Of a stretch of DNA of 17,871 bases, positions 7,215-13,579 are shown piece by piece (position 1 is the stretch's first letter; each line of letters opens with the position of its first letter). Location of the stretch: the NCBI GenBank assembly GCA_964482685.1, contig CAYZZA010000023.1, positions 1 through 17,871 on the forward strand, in the 5' to 3' direction. Made by a program: the position numbers and the translations under genes. This DNA comes from CAYZZA01 sp964482685 (lineage in GTDB: Bacteria > Bacillota > Bacilli > Lactobacillales > Carnobacteriaceae_A). The notes under the pieces are model-generated. The model was not told where the DNA came from and did no database searches. It saw nothing but the letters and a program-made list of their open reading frames with translations.

Positions 7215-8534
7215 TTATTCGAAAAAGCTCGCGAACTGACCCCAAACTTTCTTAAGCATGGTTTCTCCTTTTTCAGCGATGCTTTGTTGTTCTTCTGTTA
7301 AGTTTTCCTCTTCAGAAACTGTATAGAAAGGACCCGTTTCACTACCTTCTTGAGATGCTGACACTTGAGGATGGTACCCTAACAGATTTCGATTAATCAA
7401 TCTTTGGATTCCTGTTTCTTCTGCTACATATTTTATTAACCCAATTCCTGTTGTAAAAGAAGGGTAGCGAATCCCCATTTGACTAGGTATGTACATCTTT
7501 ACATTTACACCAAATATTTCTTCTGCCAGTTCAATAGTGCTTGGCAAGGCAGATGAACCCCCAGATAGGACGATTCCACCTGGCAGTCGATAGGCGTCTA
7601 TATCTTTCAATTCTGCGTCAATTTTTTCAAAAATCTGAAGCATCCGTGCTTCGATAATTTCTGCAAGATATCGTTCACTGATGGTCGTTGTTTTTGCTTG
7701 ACCAACGACCTCTACTGGAACACGATTTTCTTCCGAAGCAGCCTCTGTCATAGCATATCCATATTCTCGTTTGAGCTTTTCTGCCTGTGCTGGAGCTGTG
7801 TTTAAGACCACTGAAATATCTTTCGTTAGATATTCTCCACCTTCTTGGTCTACAAAAACAAATTTTAACTGATTGTCGTGAACAACAGAAACAGTTGTTT
7901 GTCCACCACCCAAATCAAGTAAAATGGTACCAAAGTCACTTTCTCCTGCGCTTAAAGCTGTACTGCTCATGGCAAGCGGCTGAAGAACCATTGCTTGAAT
8001 AGTATATCCTGCTTTTTCTACACAACGTTTGATATTATGCAAAATAGTTTTTGGACTTGAAAAAAGGAGTGCATGCATTTCTAGACGAACACCAATCATA
8101 CCTCTTGGATCTCGAATACCATCAAATCCATCGACTACAAATTCTTGAGGCAAGACTGCAAGAATATCTCTTTCAGGCGGGACTGATTTTATCAATGCTG
8201 CATTCACTACATTCTGAATGTCAGCATCAACAATCTCGTTGCCCGCATCACTCACACCTATCATCCCGTGGCACGATTCAATTTCCAGACCATTTGCTGG
8301 AACTCCTACGATGACGTCTGTAATTTCAATACCCGATTTTTGTTCTGCTTGTTGTACTGCTCGTTGGATAGAGTCAACTGTTTGATCAATGTCTACAATG
8401 ATTCCTCTGCTAACTCCCTTGGATTTTTCATTTCCAACACCGATGACGTTGAGTTCCCCATTTACTATTTCCGCGACAATTACTTTTACAGAAGTTGTCC
8501 CAATATCTAAACTAACATGTATCACTGATTTCAT
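7215..8534 (-). CDS. ftsA: Cell division protein FtsA
   Basis: FtsA is the actin-fold ATPase that links FtsZ to the membrane and recruits later divisome proteins. The 439-residue protein shows the phosphate-1 motif SLDIGTTSVK near residues 8-17, the phosphate-2 motif LDLGGGQTT near 206-214, and the adenosine motif GGIVLSGGSSALP near 333-345. The SHS2 (1C) region falls around 80-160. The C-terminal LKKVWGQFASFFE is the amphipathic membrane-targeting helix. I use the ATG at 8534, which has AGGAGG 10 bases upstream. An ATG at 8543 lies only 1 base from the same site and is too close. A long non-coding region stands upstream, so ftsA probably begins its own transcription unit. Confidence 0.98.
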   Translation of the reverse strand: MKSVIHVSLDIGTTSVKVIVAEIVNGELNVIGVGNEKSKGVSRGIIVDIDQTVDSIQRAVQQAEQKSGIEITDVIVGVPANGLEIESCHGMIGVSDAGNEIVDADIQNVVNAALIKSVPPERDILAVLPQEFVVDGFDGIRDPRGMIGVRLEMHALLFSSPKTILHNIKRCVEKAGYTIQAMVLQPLAMSSTALSAGESDFGTILLDLGGGQTTVSVVHDNQLKFVFVDQEGGEYLTKDISVVLNTAPAQAEKLKREYGYAMTEAASEENRVPVEVVGQAKTTTISERYLAEIIEARMLQIFEKIDAELKDIDAYRLPGGIVLSGGSSALPSTIELAEEIFGVNVKMYIPSQMGIRYPSFTTGIGLIKYVAEETGIQRLINRNLLGYHPQVSASQEGSETGPFYTVSEEENLTEEQQSIAEKGETMLKKVWGQFASFFE

Positions 8535-8793
8535 AGTTAACATGCCTCCTTTCTATTCACAAATTCTGGCATAGACTCCTTGTATCAATTAGAGGGTCTC
8601 TTACTATTTGCTAAACAACTATTTTAGAAGACTTTTTCCTATAAATATATTTTTGGGGTAGTACACATTTTTTCTTGCATTGTTTGTTTTGTGCACTGAA
8701 TTGATGAAACACTTTTCCTGAAAAAACGTCTCATTTTGTGGTACTGTTTACGGCGTTAAAAACAACCGTTCTTATAGAGGATGTTCTTATCTC

Positions 8794-8821
8794 ATTTTAC
8801 CATAAATAACACTGTAAACAA
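8794..8821 (-). promoter_or_regulatory. Probable promoter of the ftsA-ftsZ unit
   Basis: On the minus strand TTGTTT (8821-8816), a 16-bp spacer and TAAAAT (8799-8794) are seen. The -10 is preceded by TGG, giving the extended -10 form TGnTAAAAT. The weak -35 is offset by the extended element. Transcription would begin near 8787, some 250 nt before ftsA. It is the best promoter match I see in this spacer. Confidence 0.6.
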
Positions 8822-8843
8822 AAGCTAGAGCAATAAGTAGCAA

Positions 8844-8934
8844 AGACTGAAAGACTTTGTTTGATCTTAGCTAGAACAAAGCACAAAAAAAAGGACTCTC
8901 CTTTCTTTTTTAGAGACTAAAAGACTTGTTTGAT
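8844..8934 (-). repeat. Imperfect direct repeat of about 22 bp
   Basis: Minus-strand copies at 8934-8914 and 8865-8844 share the pattern ATCAAACAA(A)GTCTTT[T/C]AGTCT, differing by one inserted A and one T/C change. They are about 70 bp apart and flank the AT-rich hairpin at 8909-8885. Each copy contains the half-repeat AGTCTTT twice or nearly so. Function is unknown; both copies lie upstream of the probable ftsA promoter. Confidence 0.6.
8885..8909 (-). terminator. Possible weak terminator between ftsQ and ftsA
   Basis: AAGGA and TCCTT close a 3-nt GAG loop (core 8903-8891). The stem extends by A-T pairs on both sides and ends in a run of eight T's (8892-8885). The GC core is only two pairs and part of the T-run is inside the stem, so strength is doubtful. 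The inverted form could also work on the other strand. Its place, after the mraZ-ftsQ genes and before the ftsA promoter, is where a terminator would be expected. Confidence 0.4.
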
Positions 8935-8973
8935 ACGCTGTCTTTCTTTTTGCCATCTATTTAGCTGTTATTA

Positions 8974-9010
8974 AAGGCGCAGGCTCGTTCGTTTAAGCCT
9001 TTTCCGCCTT
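8974..9010 (-). other. Bipartite GC-rich hairpin downstream of ftsQ
   Basis: On the minus strand AAGGCG (9010-9005) pairs with CGCCTT (8979-8974), and inside it AGGCT (9000-8996) pairs with AGCCT (8985-8981). The two helices are separated by an asymmetric internal loop of GAAA against one G, with a 10-nt apical loop. It stands out in AT-rich surroundings. No T-run follows, so it is not a typical intrinsic terminator. It may be a 3'-end stabiliser, a processing site or a protein-binding element. Confidence 0.55.
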
Positions 9011-9097
9011 ACCTAGACAACTTAGATGTTATTATGAAGATATGTTTTTGAGATCTCTAATCATTTTCTTGAGATATTCGGTTCGGATGTTCATTTC

Positions 9098-9967
9098 TTA
9101 CTCTTCAACTTCAGATTCATAGGGCGTGAAGTATGCCCCCGCTTCTAAATTAAATTCCCCTTGTTTCTCTCCTATCTCTGTTTTCATGGTAGGATAATAG
9201 ACTAAACGTTCTGAAAAAGTTGGAATAGATGCCACAACTTGATTTCCATCGTTCATGAATAAGCGAATGCGATACACATCTACTGGAGTAGGAGAATATT
9301 GAATTTCAGAGATATTTTGACGCAAGTCATCTTCCAACTTTTCGTATTCCACTAGAAACCGCTTTAGAACGTCTCCTTCTTTAAATTCTGAAAGAATGGG
9401 ATAGCCGCCTCGCGTGATAGCTTGTTTCTCTTCTAAAATAATCCCATTTTCTAATATTTTTTTATATGTTTGGTTGATTGATAAATAAGCTACAGTACGA
9501 TATTCTTGAATATCGAATGTGAATTTGTTAGGAGCTGTAAATCGTATCTTGACTGCTTTTACTTGTGGAAGTTCGTCAGTCATTTGAGTTTCAATCTGGC
9601 TTTTTTTTATATAGCTTCTCCATACAGACTCTCCTGCATGGAGGGTACTCGCATCTATTACGTCTTGTACAATCACTTCTTCTGTTCCTACAACAGAGAG
9701 TTCCCCAATACGACTCAATGGACTTAGAGAGTACAACACAAGTACATCCGCAACTAAAAAGAAGGCCACAATTATTAGGAGGCGATAGAGACTCTCTTTG
9801 CCTCTTTTCGTAGGTGTCATAGGTGATTTTTTGGGTTTTTTTATTCGTTCTCTTTCGTTATTAGTTCTTCCTTTGAAGGAAAAAAAAGAAGGACTATCAA
9901 AAAAACGAGTGCCATTTTTTATCTTAGTTAATAACGAAAAAGAAGAATCTCTCTCCTGCTTACTCAT
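9098..9967 (-). CDS. ftsQ: Cell division protein DivIB/FtsQ
   Basis: DivIB is a bitopic membrane protein that holds the FtsL-DivIC complex in the septal synthase. The 289-residue protein has a basic cytoplasmic tail (about 1-60, rich in K and R), one membrane helix at about 62-81, and then the extracellular POTRA domain at about 84-155, starting with IGELSVVGTEEV. A beta domain follows to about 270, and the tail ends acidic (YESEVEE). AAAGGAT precedes the ATG by 9 bases, 6 bp after the murG stop. An open frame continues for 21 codons past the stop, which is noted separately. The order murG-ftsQ and the domain plan make the call firm. Confidence 0.95.
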   Translation of the reverse strand: MSKQERDSSFSLLTKIKNGTRFFDSPSFFSFKGRTNNERERIKKPKKSPMTPTKRGKESLYRLLIIVAFFLVADVLVLYSLSPLSRIGELSVVGTEEVIVQDVIDASTLHAGESVWRSYIKKSQIETQMTDELPQVKAVKIRFTAPNKFTFDIQEYRTVAYLSINQTYKKILENGIILEEKQAITRGGYPILSEFKEGDVLKRFLVEYEKLEDDLRQNISEIQYSPTPVDVYRIRLFMNDGNQVVASIPTFSERLVYYPTMKTEIGEKQGEFNLEAGAYFTPYESEVEE

Positions 9968-9973
9968 CTATGT

Positions 9974-11092
9974 TTATCCTTTCCGCTTGGTCCTTGCCGT
10001 TTCATATAAGAGGTTGGCTAATCGATCCGCCGCATCAGGAACTCCTGCATGTTTAGCAGCTACTGCCATTTTTTGACGTTGCGCGGCATTTTCCATTAGT
10101 GCATCGATGTCACGAATCAATCGTTTTGCTGTTAACTCGTTTTCTGGAATAATGGCTGCAGCGCCTTTATTGACAAGACTCATCGCATTTTTTGTTTGAT
10201 GGTCTTCGGTCACGTTAGGGCTTGGAATCAAAATAGTTGGAAGCCCCAGAGCTGTCACTTCAGAAAGTGTTGTGGCTCCACTTCTAGAAACAGCCAACGA
10301 GACATCTTTAAAGACTTGTGGAAGGTTCGATATGTAGGGCACCATTTTAAAAGTATCCGTTTTGTTAAGAGTTTCTTGTCCTATGCGCGCATTCATTTCC
10401 TCAAAATAGGTTTCGCCTGTAACCACTAACACTTGATATTCTTTTTTGACCAATTCAGGAGTTGCTTCTGCGATTGCTTCATTTATTTTGGCAGCACCTC
10501 GACTCCCGCTAAATAGCAATACTGTAGGCACATGTGGACGTAGACCGTAGTCTTTAAGGGACTCATTTTCTTGAAGTGCCGCAACTTCTTGTGCACGGGG
10601 ATTTCCTGTGTAAACCACTTTTGTGGCCTGTTTTCCAAATTGTGGTGTTACTTCTTCAAAACAAGTTGCGATTTTATCTACATAATTCCCAAGGAATTTA
10701 TTTGTCAATCCCGCTACGCTATTTTGTTCATGAATCACTGTTGGTATATTCATTCGTGCTGCTGCAAACACAACAGGACCGCATACATATCCCCCTGTCC
10801 CAATTACGATATCTGGATTAAACTCTTTGATAATCTCTTTGCTTTTAACAAAGGCTTGTCCAAATAGAAACACTGTTTTTACATTATACAAACTAAGGGA
10901 ACGTTTGAATCCTTGAATATTGACAGATTTAAACGGGACATCGTGTTCTGGTACAATTTTGCTTTCTAACCCATTTTGGGTCCCGACATATAAAAACTCT
11001 GCTGTTGGATTTGTTTCTTTCATTCGTCTCATTAAGGCCAGAGCAGGGTAAATATGTCCACCTGTTCCACCACCTGTTAAGATAATTTTCAT
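9974..11092 (-). CDS. murG: UDP-GlcNAc:lipid I N-acetylglucosaminyltransferase MurG
   Basis: MurG adds GlcNAc to lipid I at the inner face of the membrane to make lipid II. The 372-residue GT28 enzyme has the N-terminal glycine-rich loop LTGGGTGGHIYPA at about residues 5-17, a second GTGGYVCGPVV loop near 100, and in the C-terminal domain FSGSRGA and SRSGATTLSEVTALGLP, which bind the UDP-sugar. These are followed by the EDHQTKNA stretch. The ATG lies 12 bp past the murD stop. The ribosome site is poor (CCGGAAC), and a small hairpin overlaps the murD stop, so translation may be coupled to murD. murD-murG-divIB is the standard order in lactic acid bacteria. Confidence 0.98.
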   Translation of the reverse strand: MKIILTGGGTGGHIYPALALMRRMKETNPTAEFLYVGTQNGLESKIVPEHDVPFKSVNIQGFKRSLSLYNVKTVFLFGQAFVKSKEIIKEFNPDIVIGTGGYVCGPVVFAAARMNIPTVIHEQNSVAGLTNKFLGNYVDKIATCFEEVTPQFGKQATKVVYTGNPRAQEVAALQENESLKDYGLRPHVPTVLLFSGSRGAAKINEAIAEATPELVKKEYQVLVVTGETYFEEMNARIGQETLNKTDTFKMVPYISNLPQVFKDVSLAVSRSGATTLSEVTALGLPTILIPSPNVTEDHQTKNAMSLVNKGAAAIIPENELTAKRLIRDIDALMENAAQRQKMAVAAKHAGVPDAADRLANLLYETARTKRKG

Positions 11093-11104
11093 GATGTTCC
11101 GGCT

Positions 11105-12490
11105 TTAAATGCCGTTTCCCCCTTTTGATTCAATTAGGTGACAAACTGATCGAATAAAATCTTCTCCTCGTTCTTCGAAGTTCTTATATTGATCCCAGCT
11201 CGCACTTGCTGGTGACAAGAGGATGCTGTCTCCCGATTGACTAGACTCGAAAGCAAGTTGTACAGCTTCTTGCATATTGGTTGCTTTTTCAACAGTTTGA
11301 ATGTTGGCTTGTTGGCCAAGGCTGATTAAGCTATCCGATGTTTCCCCAATTACAATTAGTGCCCTTACGTGAGGAGACAAAAAGGGAAGCAACGCACTTA
11401 GATCCGCGTGTCTGTCTAATCCACCTGCTATTAGCACAAGTGGCTCCTGAAAGCTTTTTAATGCTTGAATAGTTGCTAAGGTATTGGTTGCTTTAGAGTC
11501 ATTGTAAAACTTTCTGTCTTCAAATGATTCTACATACTGAAGTCTATGTTTTACACCAGTGAATGTTTCAAGTGCTTTTTGGATCGATTCGTTTGTCTGT
11601 CCCATCACTTTCGACACAGCAACTGTTGCCAATGCATTTTCTAAATTATGTGCTCCTTGTACCAAAAGAGCAGCAACTGGCATTACTTTTGTTCCTTTGA
11701 ACATAAGCCATTCTTCTTCAATATAAGCGCCTTCATTCACTTTCTTCAGACGTGAAAAAGGAACATGTGTTGCTTTTGCATGTTTTAGGTATTCAACTAG
11801 TTTTGGTTGATCAGCGTTATAAATCAGGAAATCGTTCTCGTCTTGATTCGTAATCAGATTTAGTTTGGCTTTCTCGTAAGCAATTTGTGACCCATGATAG
11901 TCTAGGTGAGCCGAGTAAATATTTGTAATGACGGAAATGTTTGGTTTAAACGTATCAATGCCCATCAACTGAAAACTTGACAACTCAAGAATCAGGGTAT
12001 CTTCTTTAGAAACTTTTTGAGCGATTTCTGTTGCTGGAATACCTATATTCCCAGCAGCGTAGGCTTGTCCAGAAGGACGCGCTTGATTCAAGACACGTTC
12101 AATCATCCGTGTGGTAGTCGTTTTTCCGTTTGTACCTGTAATGGCTACGATAGGACTTTCTGTAACTTCAAATGCTATTTCAATATCTGTTAAAACAGGA
12201 ATCCCTAGCCGAACTGCTTTTTTTATTTGTACTTGATGATAGGGAATTCCTGGGTTTTTAACAACATAATCTACCGTATCGTTAATTAGATCTAACGGGT
12301 GAGAACCCCCAATGACGGATACACCTAACTCCTGTAACGTTTTTGCATGCTCGTCTGTTGTGAGATCATTTGAGTCATTCACAGTGACGTCAGCTCCTAA
12401 TTTATTTAAAAGAAGGGCTACATGGTATCCACTCACGGCTAACCCAATAACGACTACTTTTTTTTGCTTAAAGCGCGTGCTCTGTTTCAT
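11105..12490 (-). CDS. murD: UDP-MurNAc-L-Ala:D-Glu ligase MurD
   Basis: MurD adds D-glutamate to UDP-MurNAc-L-alanine using ATP, in the cytoplasm. The 461-residue protein has the N-terminal UDP-binding Rossmann segment KVVVIGLAVSGYHVA near 11-25. The ATP-binding loop ITGTNGKTTTTRM is at about 117-129, and the central ELSSFQL and SAHLDYHG stretches follow. The C-terminal domain contains FYNDSKATN, with the family lysine that contacts substrate, and IAGGLDR. The ATG has AGGTAGGAAG about 8 bases upstream. Length and motifs fit MurD rather than MurC, E or F. It follows mraY by 80 bp, a gap that holds a 7-bp inverted repeat. Confidence 0.98.
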   Translation of the reverse strand: MKQSTRFKQKKVVVIGLAVSGYHVALLLNKLGADVTVNDSNDLTTDEHAKTLQELGVSVIGGSHPLDLINDTVDYVVKNPGIPYHQVQIKKAVRLGIPVLTDIEIAFEVTESPIVAITGTNGKTTTTRMIERVLNQARPSGQAYAAGNIGIPATEIAQKVSKEDTLILELSSFQLMGIDTFKPNISVITNIYSAHLDYHGSQIAYEKAKLNLITNQDENDFLIYNADQPKLVEYLKHAKATHVPFSRLKKVNEGAYIEEEWLMFKGTKVMPVAALLVQGAHNLENALATVAVSKVMGQTNESIQKALETFTGVKHRLQYVESFEDRKFYNDSKATNTLATIQALKSFQEPLVLIAGGLDRHADLSALLPFLSPHVRALIVIGETSDSLISLGQQANIQTVEKATNMQEAVQLAFESSQSGDSILLSPASASWDQYKNFEERGEDFIRSVCHLIESKGGNGI

Positions 12491-12539
12491 CTTATGACTT
12501 CCTACCTTTTATTTTAAATTGATTTTTTTGCAATAGATC

Positions 12540-12564
12540 GTTAGAGTATCTTTGTTTCTCTAAC
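12540..12564 (-). other. Inverted repeat between mraY and murD
   Basis: GTTAGAG (12564-12558 on the minus strand) and CTCTAAC (12546-12540) form a 7-bp perfect stem with an 11-nt loop, 6 bases past the mraY stop. No T-run follows, so termination is unlikely. A role in mRNA processing or stability within the operon is possible. Confidence 0.5.
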
Positions 12565-12570
12565 ATCATT

Positions 12571-13542
12571 TTATTGAATCAAAAGCAACGTTGCTACGGC
12601 ACCTAACAGACCCACTAACCAAAAAACAAGGACGACTTTCCATTCACTCCATCCGCTCATTTCAAAATGGTGATGAATGGGACTCATCTTAAACACTCGT
12701 TTTCCAGTTAACTTAAAAGAAATAACTTGAATAATCACACTTGCTGTTTCTACAACAAAAATAATTCCGATCAGCAAAAGAGAGAATTCTCTTTTCAAAA
12801 AAATAGACAATGCTGCTAGTCCACCGCCCAATGCCAGTGAGCCGACATCTCCCATAAAAATTTTGGCTGGTTTTTTATTATAAAAAAAGAAGCCCAACAA
12901 GCCACCAATAACTGCAAGAGTGAGGACGGCTAAATCCCATTGACCTTGATTGAGGGCAATCAAGGCATATGCTGAAAAAGCGAGCGTCCCTGTCCCGGCA
13001 ACTAATCCATCTAATCCATCAGTTAAATTGACCGCATTTGAAAAGCCAACTAACCAAAAAACAGTGAATAAGCCAAAAAGCCAATCTGATTGAATGGTTC
13101 CTACAACCGGAAAAGATAATTCTGTGCTAAATCCACTCCATTTATAAATTACAAAAAACAAAAAAGCTCCTGCTACTTGGCCCGCTAGTTTTTCCTTGCT
13201 TGTTAATCCTAAATTTCGTTTCATAATCAACTTGATATAGTCATCTAAAAAACCGAGAAGTCCATACAACAAGAGGATGAACAACGTCAACCCAAGCGGA
13301 ATGCTAAGGACCCCAAGGACACTTGCAAATCCAATCGATACAACAGAAGCCGTTACTAAAAAAACAACTCCTCCCATTGTAGGAGTACCTGATTTGGCTT
13401 CATGCCAACTTGGCCCTTCTTCTCGAGTCATTTGACCCAATTGTTTTTCTCTAAAATACCGAATTACAATCGGCATAAAGAAAATGGTTAGTAAAAAAGA
13501 CAGTCCTAGGATAAAAAATATATTTTGTATTGGGAATGACAT
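12571..13542 (-). CDS. mraY: Phospho-N-acetylmuramoyl-pentapeptide transferase MraY
   Basis: MraY transfers phospho-MurNAc-pentapeptide onto undecaprenyl phosphate to make lipid I. The 323-residue, highly hydrophobic protein has about ten membrane helices. Catalytic motifs are all present: DDYIK at 100-104, NLTDGLDGL at 172-180, FMGDVGSLALGG at 229-240 with the key Asp232, and the HHH loop of SPIHHHFE at 290-292. The ATG has GAGG about 12 bases upstream, slightly far but acceptable. It lies 37 bp after the transpeptidase gene and 80 bp before murD. Confidence 0.98.
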   Translation of the reverse strand: MSFPIQNIFFILGLSFLLTIFFMPIVIRYFREKQLGQMTREEGPSWHEAKSGTPTMGGVVFLVTASVVSIGFASVLGVLSIPLGLTLFILLLYGLLGFLDDYIKLIMKRNLGLTSKEKLAGQVAGAFLFFVIYKWSGFSTELSFPVVGTIQSDWLFGLFTVFWLVGFSNAVNLTDGLDGLVAGTGTLAFSAYALIALNQGQWDLAVLTLAVIGGLLGFFFYNKKPAKIFMGDVGSLALGGGLAALSIFLKREFSLLLIGIIFVVETASVIIQVISFKLTGKRVFKMSPIHHHFEMSGWSEWKVVLVFWLVGLLGAVATLLLIQ

Positions 13543-13579
13543 AGTTCCAGTTACCTCACTAATTCAGTATTTTAACATC

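Larger units (their letters stand above)
8535..9097. other. Long non-coding spacer between ftsQ and ftsA
   Basis: About 560 bp without a supported gene, while all other junctions in the ftsL-to-divIVA run are under 85 bp. Reading in the direction of transcription it holds a short in-frame continuation of ftsQ past its stop (9097-9032), a bipartite hairpin (9010-8974), one copy of an imperfect direct repeat, an AT-rich hairpin (8909-8885), the second repeat copy, an extended -10 promoter (8821-8794) and a leader of about 250 nt leading to the ftsA ribosome site AGGAGG at 8550-8545. Short open frames at 8956-8867 and 8734-8639 lack ribosome sites. The simplest reading is the end of one transcription unit and the start of the ftsA-ftsZ unit. 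Confidence 0.8.

Noticed and set aside
6282..7301. Long open frame (339 codons) on the plus strand opposite ftsZ
   Set aside because: It is the antisense shadow of ftsZ: rich in Ser/Pro/Ala from mirrored codons, no domain pattern, no ribosome site, and ftsZ is unmistakable on the other strand.
8639..8734. 31-codon open frame in the ftsA leader (MRRFFRKSVSS...)
   Set aside because: No ribosome site upstream, no family resemblance; length is within chance for AT-rich DNA. It could only be an upstream ORF if profiling showed ribosomes there.
8867..8956. 29-codon open frame on the minus strand in the ftsQ-ftsA spacer (MAKRKTAYQT...)
   Set aside because: No ribosome binding site before the ATG, and it runs through the direct repeat and the T-rich hairpin; probably chance.
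12540..12564. Shared GTTAGAG/CTCTAAC arms in the mraY-murD hairpin and the csp terminator, as a dispersed repeat family
   Set aside because: Only seven bases are shared and loops and context differ; coincidence is the simpler reading.
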